Positions 15,359 to 16,176 of a stretch of 16,176 bases of DNA are shown here, piece by piece; position 1 is the stretch's first letter; every line of letters begins with the position of its first letter. The notes under the pieces were generated by a model. It had not been told where the DNA came from. It worked only from the letters and a program-made list of their open reading frames with translations, and searched no databases. A program made the translations under genes and the position numbers. This DNA comes from an uncultured Methanomassiliicoccales archaeon (GTDB lineage Archaea > Thermoplasmatota > Thermoplasmata > Methanomassiliicoccales > Methanomethylophilaceae), in the NCBI GenBank assembly GCA_934234005.1, contig CAKQHC010000026.1, forward strand, positions 1 through 16,176, written 5' to 3'.

Positions 15359-15410
15359 GAATCAATATCCAAACGAATTGATATTCGATCTACAGATTCA
15401 GCTACCATCC

Positions 15411-15418
15411 AAAAAAAA
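15411..15418 (-). terminator. T-tract terminator of tRNA-Arg(GCG)
   Basis: On the minus strand a run of eight T begins three bases after the encoded CCA of the tRNA. A T run is the standard archaeal termination signal. Confidence 0.6.
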
Positions 15419-15421
15419 GAA

Positions 15422-15498
15422 TGGTGCCCGCGTCGGGATTCGAACCCGAGTCAAGAGATCCGCAATCTCACAGGATATCCAAGCTACCCCACGCGGGC
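15422..15498 (-). tRNA. tRNA-Arg (anticodon GCG), CCA encoded
   Basis: On the minus strand the acceptor arms GCCCGCG and CGCGGGC pair fully. T arm TCGGG-TTCGAAT-CCCGA is canonical. Anticodon loop TTGCGGA gives GCG (arginine CGC/CGU). The stem pairs over four positions (GAGA/TCTC) with a U-U at 27-43. Discriminator A is followed by CCA in the DNA (15422-15424), unlike the other two tRNA genes here. TTAAA at 15521-15525, in the 38-base gap to rps17e, is a possible TATA element; cotranscription with rps17e is also possible. Confidence 0.93.
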
Positions 15499-15536
15499 GA
15501 AATATGCGGAAACCACAAGGGTTTAAGGCGTTTGAC

Positions 15537-15728
15537 TCATGCCTCAGGGTGAGACAGATAGCGGGTGATATAACCTGCGATTCTGTTCCTCATTGTAACC
15601 GATGAGACATCAGTAAGAGTGTTGACCATTTCCTTGTTAGCATCAAAATCCTTGCTGAATGCCTGAGGATATTTGTTAATCAGATCAATGGAAACTCTCT
15701 TGATGTAGGTGGGTCTTATTCTTCCCAT
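15537..15728 (-). CDS. rps17e: 30S ribosomal protein S17e
   Basis: 63 residues, a small-subunit protein found only in archaea and eukaryotes. The sequence starts MGRIRPTYIKR, contains LINKYPQAFSKDFDANKE, and ends with the conserved RNRIAGYITR stretch. I chose the ATG at 15728 over the GTG at 15737 because GGTGA (15738-15734) sits five bases upstream of the ATG and overlaps the GTG. It has its own promoter and lies just upstream of tRNA-Arg(GCG) on the same strand. Confidence 0.95.
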   Translation of the reverse strand: MGRIRPTYIKRVSIDLINKYPQAFSKDFDANKEMVNTLTDVSSVTMRNRIAGYITRYLSHPEA

Positions 15729-15750
15729 ATCTTTCACCGAGTGAAACGCA

Positions 15751-16153
15751 CTATGGAGATGTTATATTTAAAGACTTGTTCATAGAATTTGTGTTTCGCA
15801 CAAGCTTGTAACTGCCATTCGTGATAGGCAGAAAGAGATTATTATCGATTGAATCTACAGATTCCCCATAAATATCGGATTCGAATAAATATTGCCTCAT
15901 AAGTAATGCACGGACATAACTAAAATCACCGTACAGCAAACAGGACTTGTTTCGATGTTGTCTGTGACAACAATAAAGTAATCTTTTCACTGACCAAAGC
16001 ACTTCGAAAAGATTCCCTGCCCATATAATTGATGTATTCTTCGATAGAACCAATAATGCAATATTTGATGGTCAAAACCAACGCCTGAATGAGTGTTTGA
16101 CGAAGGTCATTTAAATATCTATGTGGTTCAATATATTTGTCGGCTGAATCCAC
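15751..16153 (-). pseudogene. Possible degraded reading frame in the AT-rich right end
   Basis: The last 400 bases are visibly more AT-rich than the rest and hold no convincing gene. On the minus strand a frame runs from GTG 16153 to TGA at 15926 (75 codons, with DSADKYIEPHRYLNDLRQT near its start). A second, overlapping frame continues from about 16053 to TAG at 15751 (with YVRALLMRQYLFESDIYGES). Both have plausible protein-like composition, and a one-base shift around 15930-16000 would join them. However, the end runs into the rps17e TATA box and I recognise neither part. It may be a decayed accessory gene or chance open frame. Confidence 0.3.
15762..15773 (-). promoter_or_regulatory. TATA box for rps17e
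   Basis: On the minus strand CTTTAAATATAA is centred about 26 bases before position 15742. The predicted leader of about 14 bases contains the GGTGA ribosome binding site. Confidence 0.55.
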
Positions 16154-16176
16154 TAGTCAGAATTAAAAATCAGATA

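Noticed and set aside
15362..15385. Inverted ATCAAT/ATTGAT pair between the terminator and tRNA-Arg
   Set aside because: Six-base arms in AT-rich sequence are expected by chance, and nothing in the context gives them a role.

Overview
The window looks like a piece of a methanogenic archaeon's chromosome, most likely from the order Methanomassiliicoccales (Thermoplasmatota). Direct evidence for archaea is a ribosomal protein S17e gene, an archaeal-type Rqc2/RqcH (NFACT) protein, an HypE hydrogenase maturation factor, a remnant of an archaeal DUF234 ATPase, and TATA boxes placed about 26 bases before start codons, which give several leaderless genes. The order is an inference, supported by stop codon use: the 15 intact genes end in TGA (12) or TAA (3) and none ends in TAG, as expected in lineages that read TAG as pyrrolysine.

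Layout. 1-132 is the 3' end of a PD-(D/E)XK-type nuclease/ATPase gene. 241-4751 is a tight five-gene operon with a leaderless promoter and a terminator: a helical-repeat protein with a zinc site, a large zinc-ribbon protein, a four-helix membrane protein, a small coiled-coil protein and an SPFH/band 7 protein with two C-terminal zinc ribbons. This operon is the most interesting part of the window. It resembles in parts the bacterial phage-shock-like YdjF-YdjI arrangement, and I read it as a membrane-scaffold or envelope-stress system. 4899-5924 holds apt (adenine salvage) and a PEBP/YbhB-like protein. A tRNA-Arg(TCG) on the minus strand follows, then hypE, then a DUF1015 gene that ends at a strong hairpin terminator.

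8477-9172 is a degraded spot: a palindromic tandem repeat followed by a headless, frameshifted remnant of an archaeal ATPase. tRNA-Thr(GGT) on the minus strand comes next. 9405-12797 is an efflux module, an MMPL/RND transporter on the minus strand and a TetR-family regulator on the plus strand, with two near-identical 14-bp operators flanking the transporter's TATA box. After this come rqcH (rescue of stalled 60S/50S-nascent chain complexes), a small four-helix membrane protein with a clean terminator, then on the minus strand tRNA-Arg(GCG) and rps17e. The last 400 bases are AT-rich and hold only a probable gene remnant.

Functionally the window mixes housekeeping (apt, hypE, rqcH, rps17e, three tRNAs) with two membrane-related modules (the SPFH/zinc-ribbon operon and the TetR/MMPL pair) and leftovers of repetitive ATPase/nuclease families. 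I saw no CRISPR array, intact insertion sequence or rRNA.
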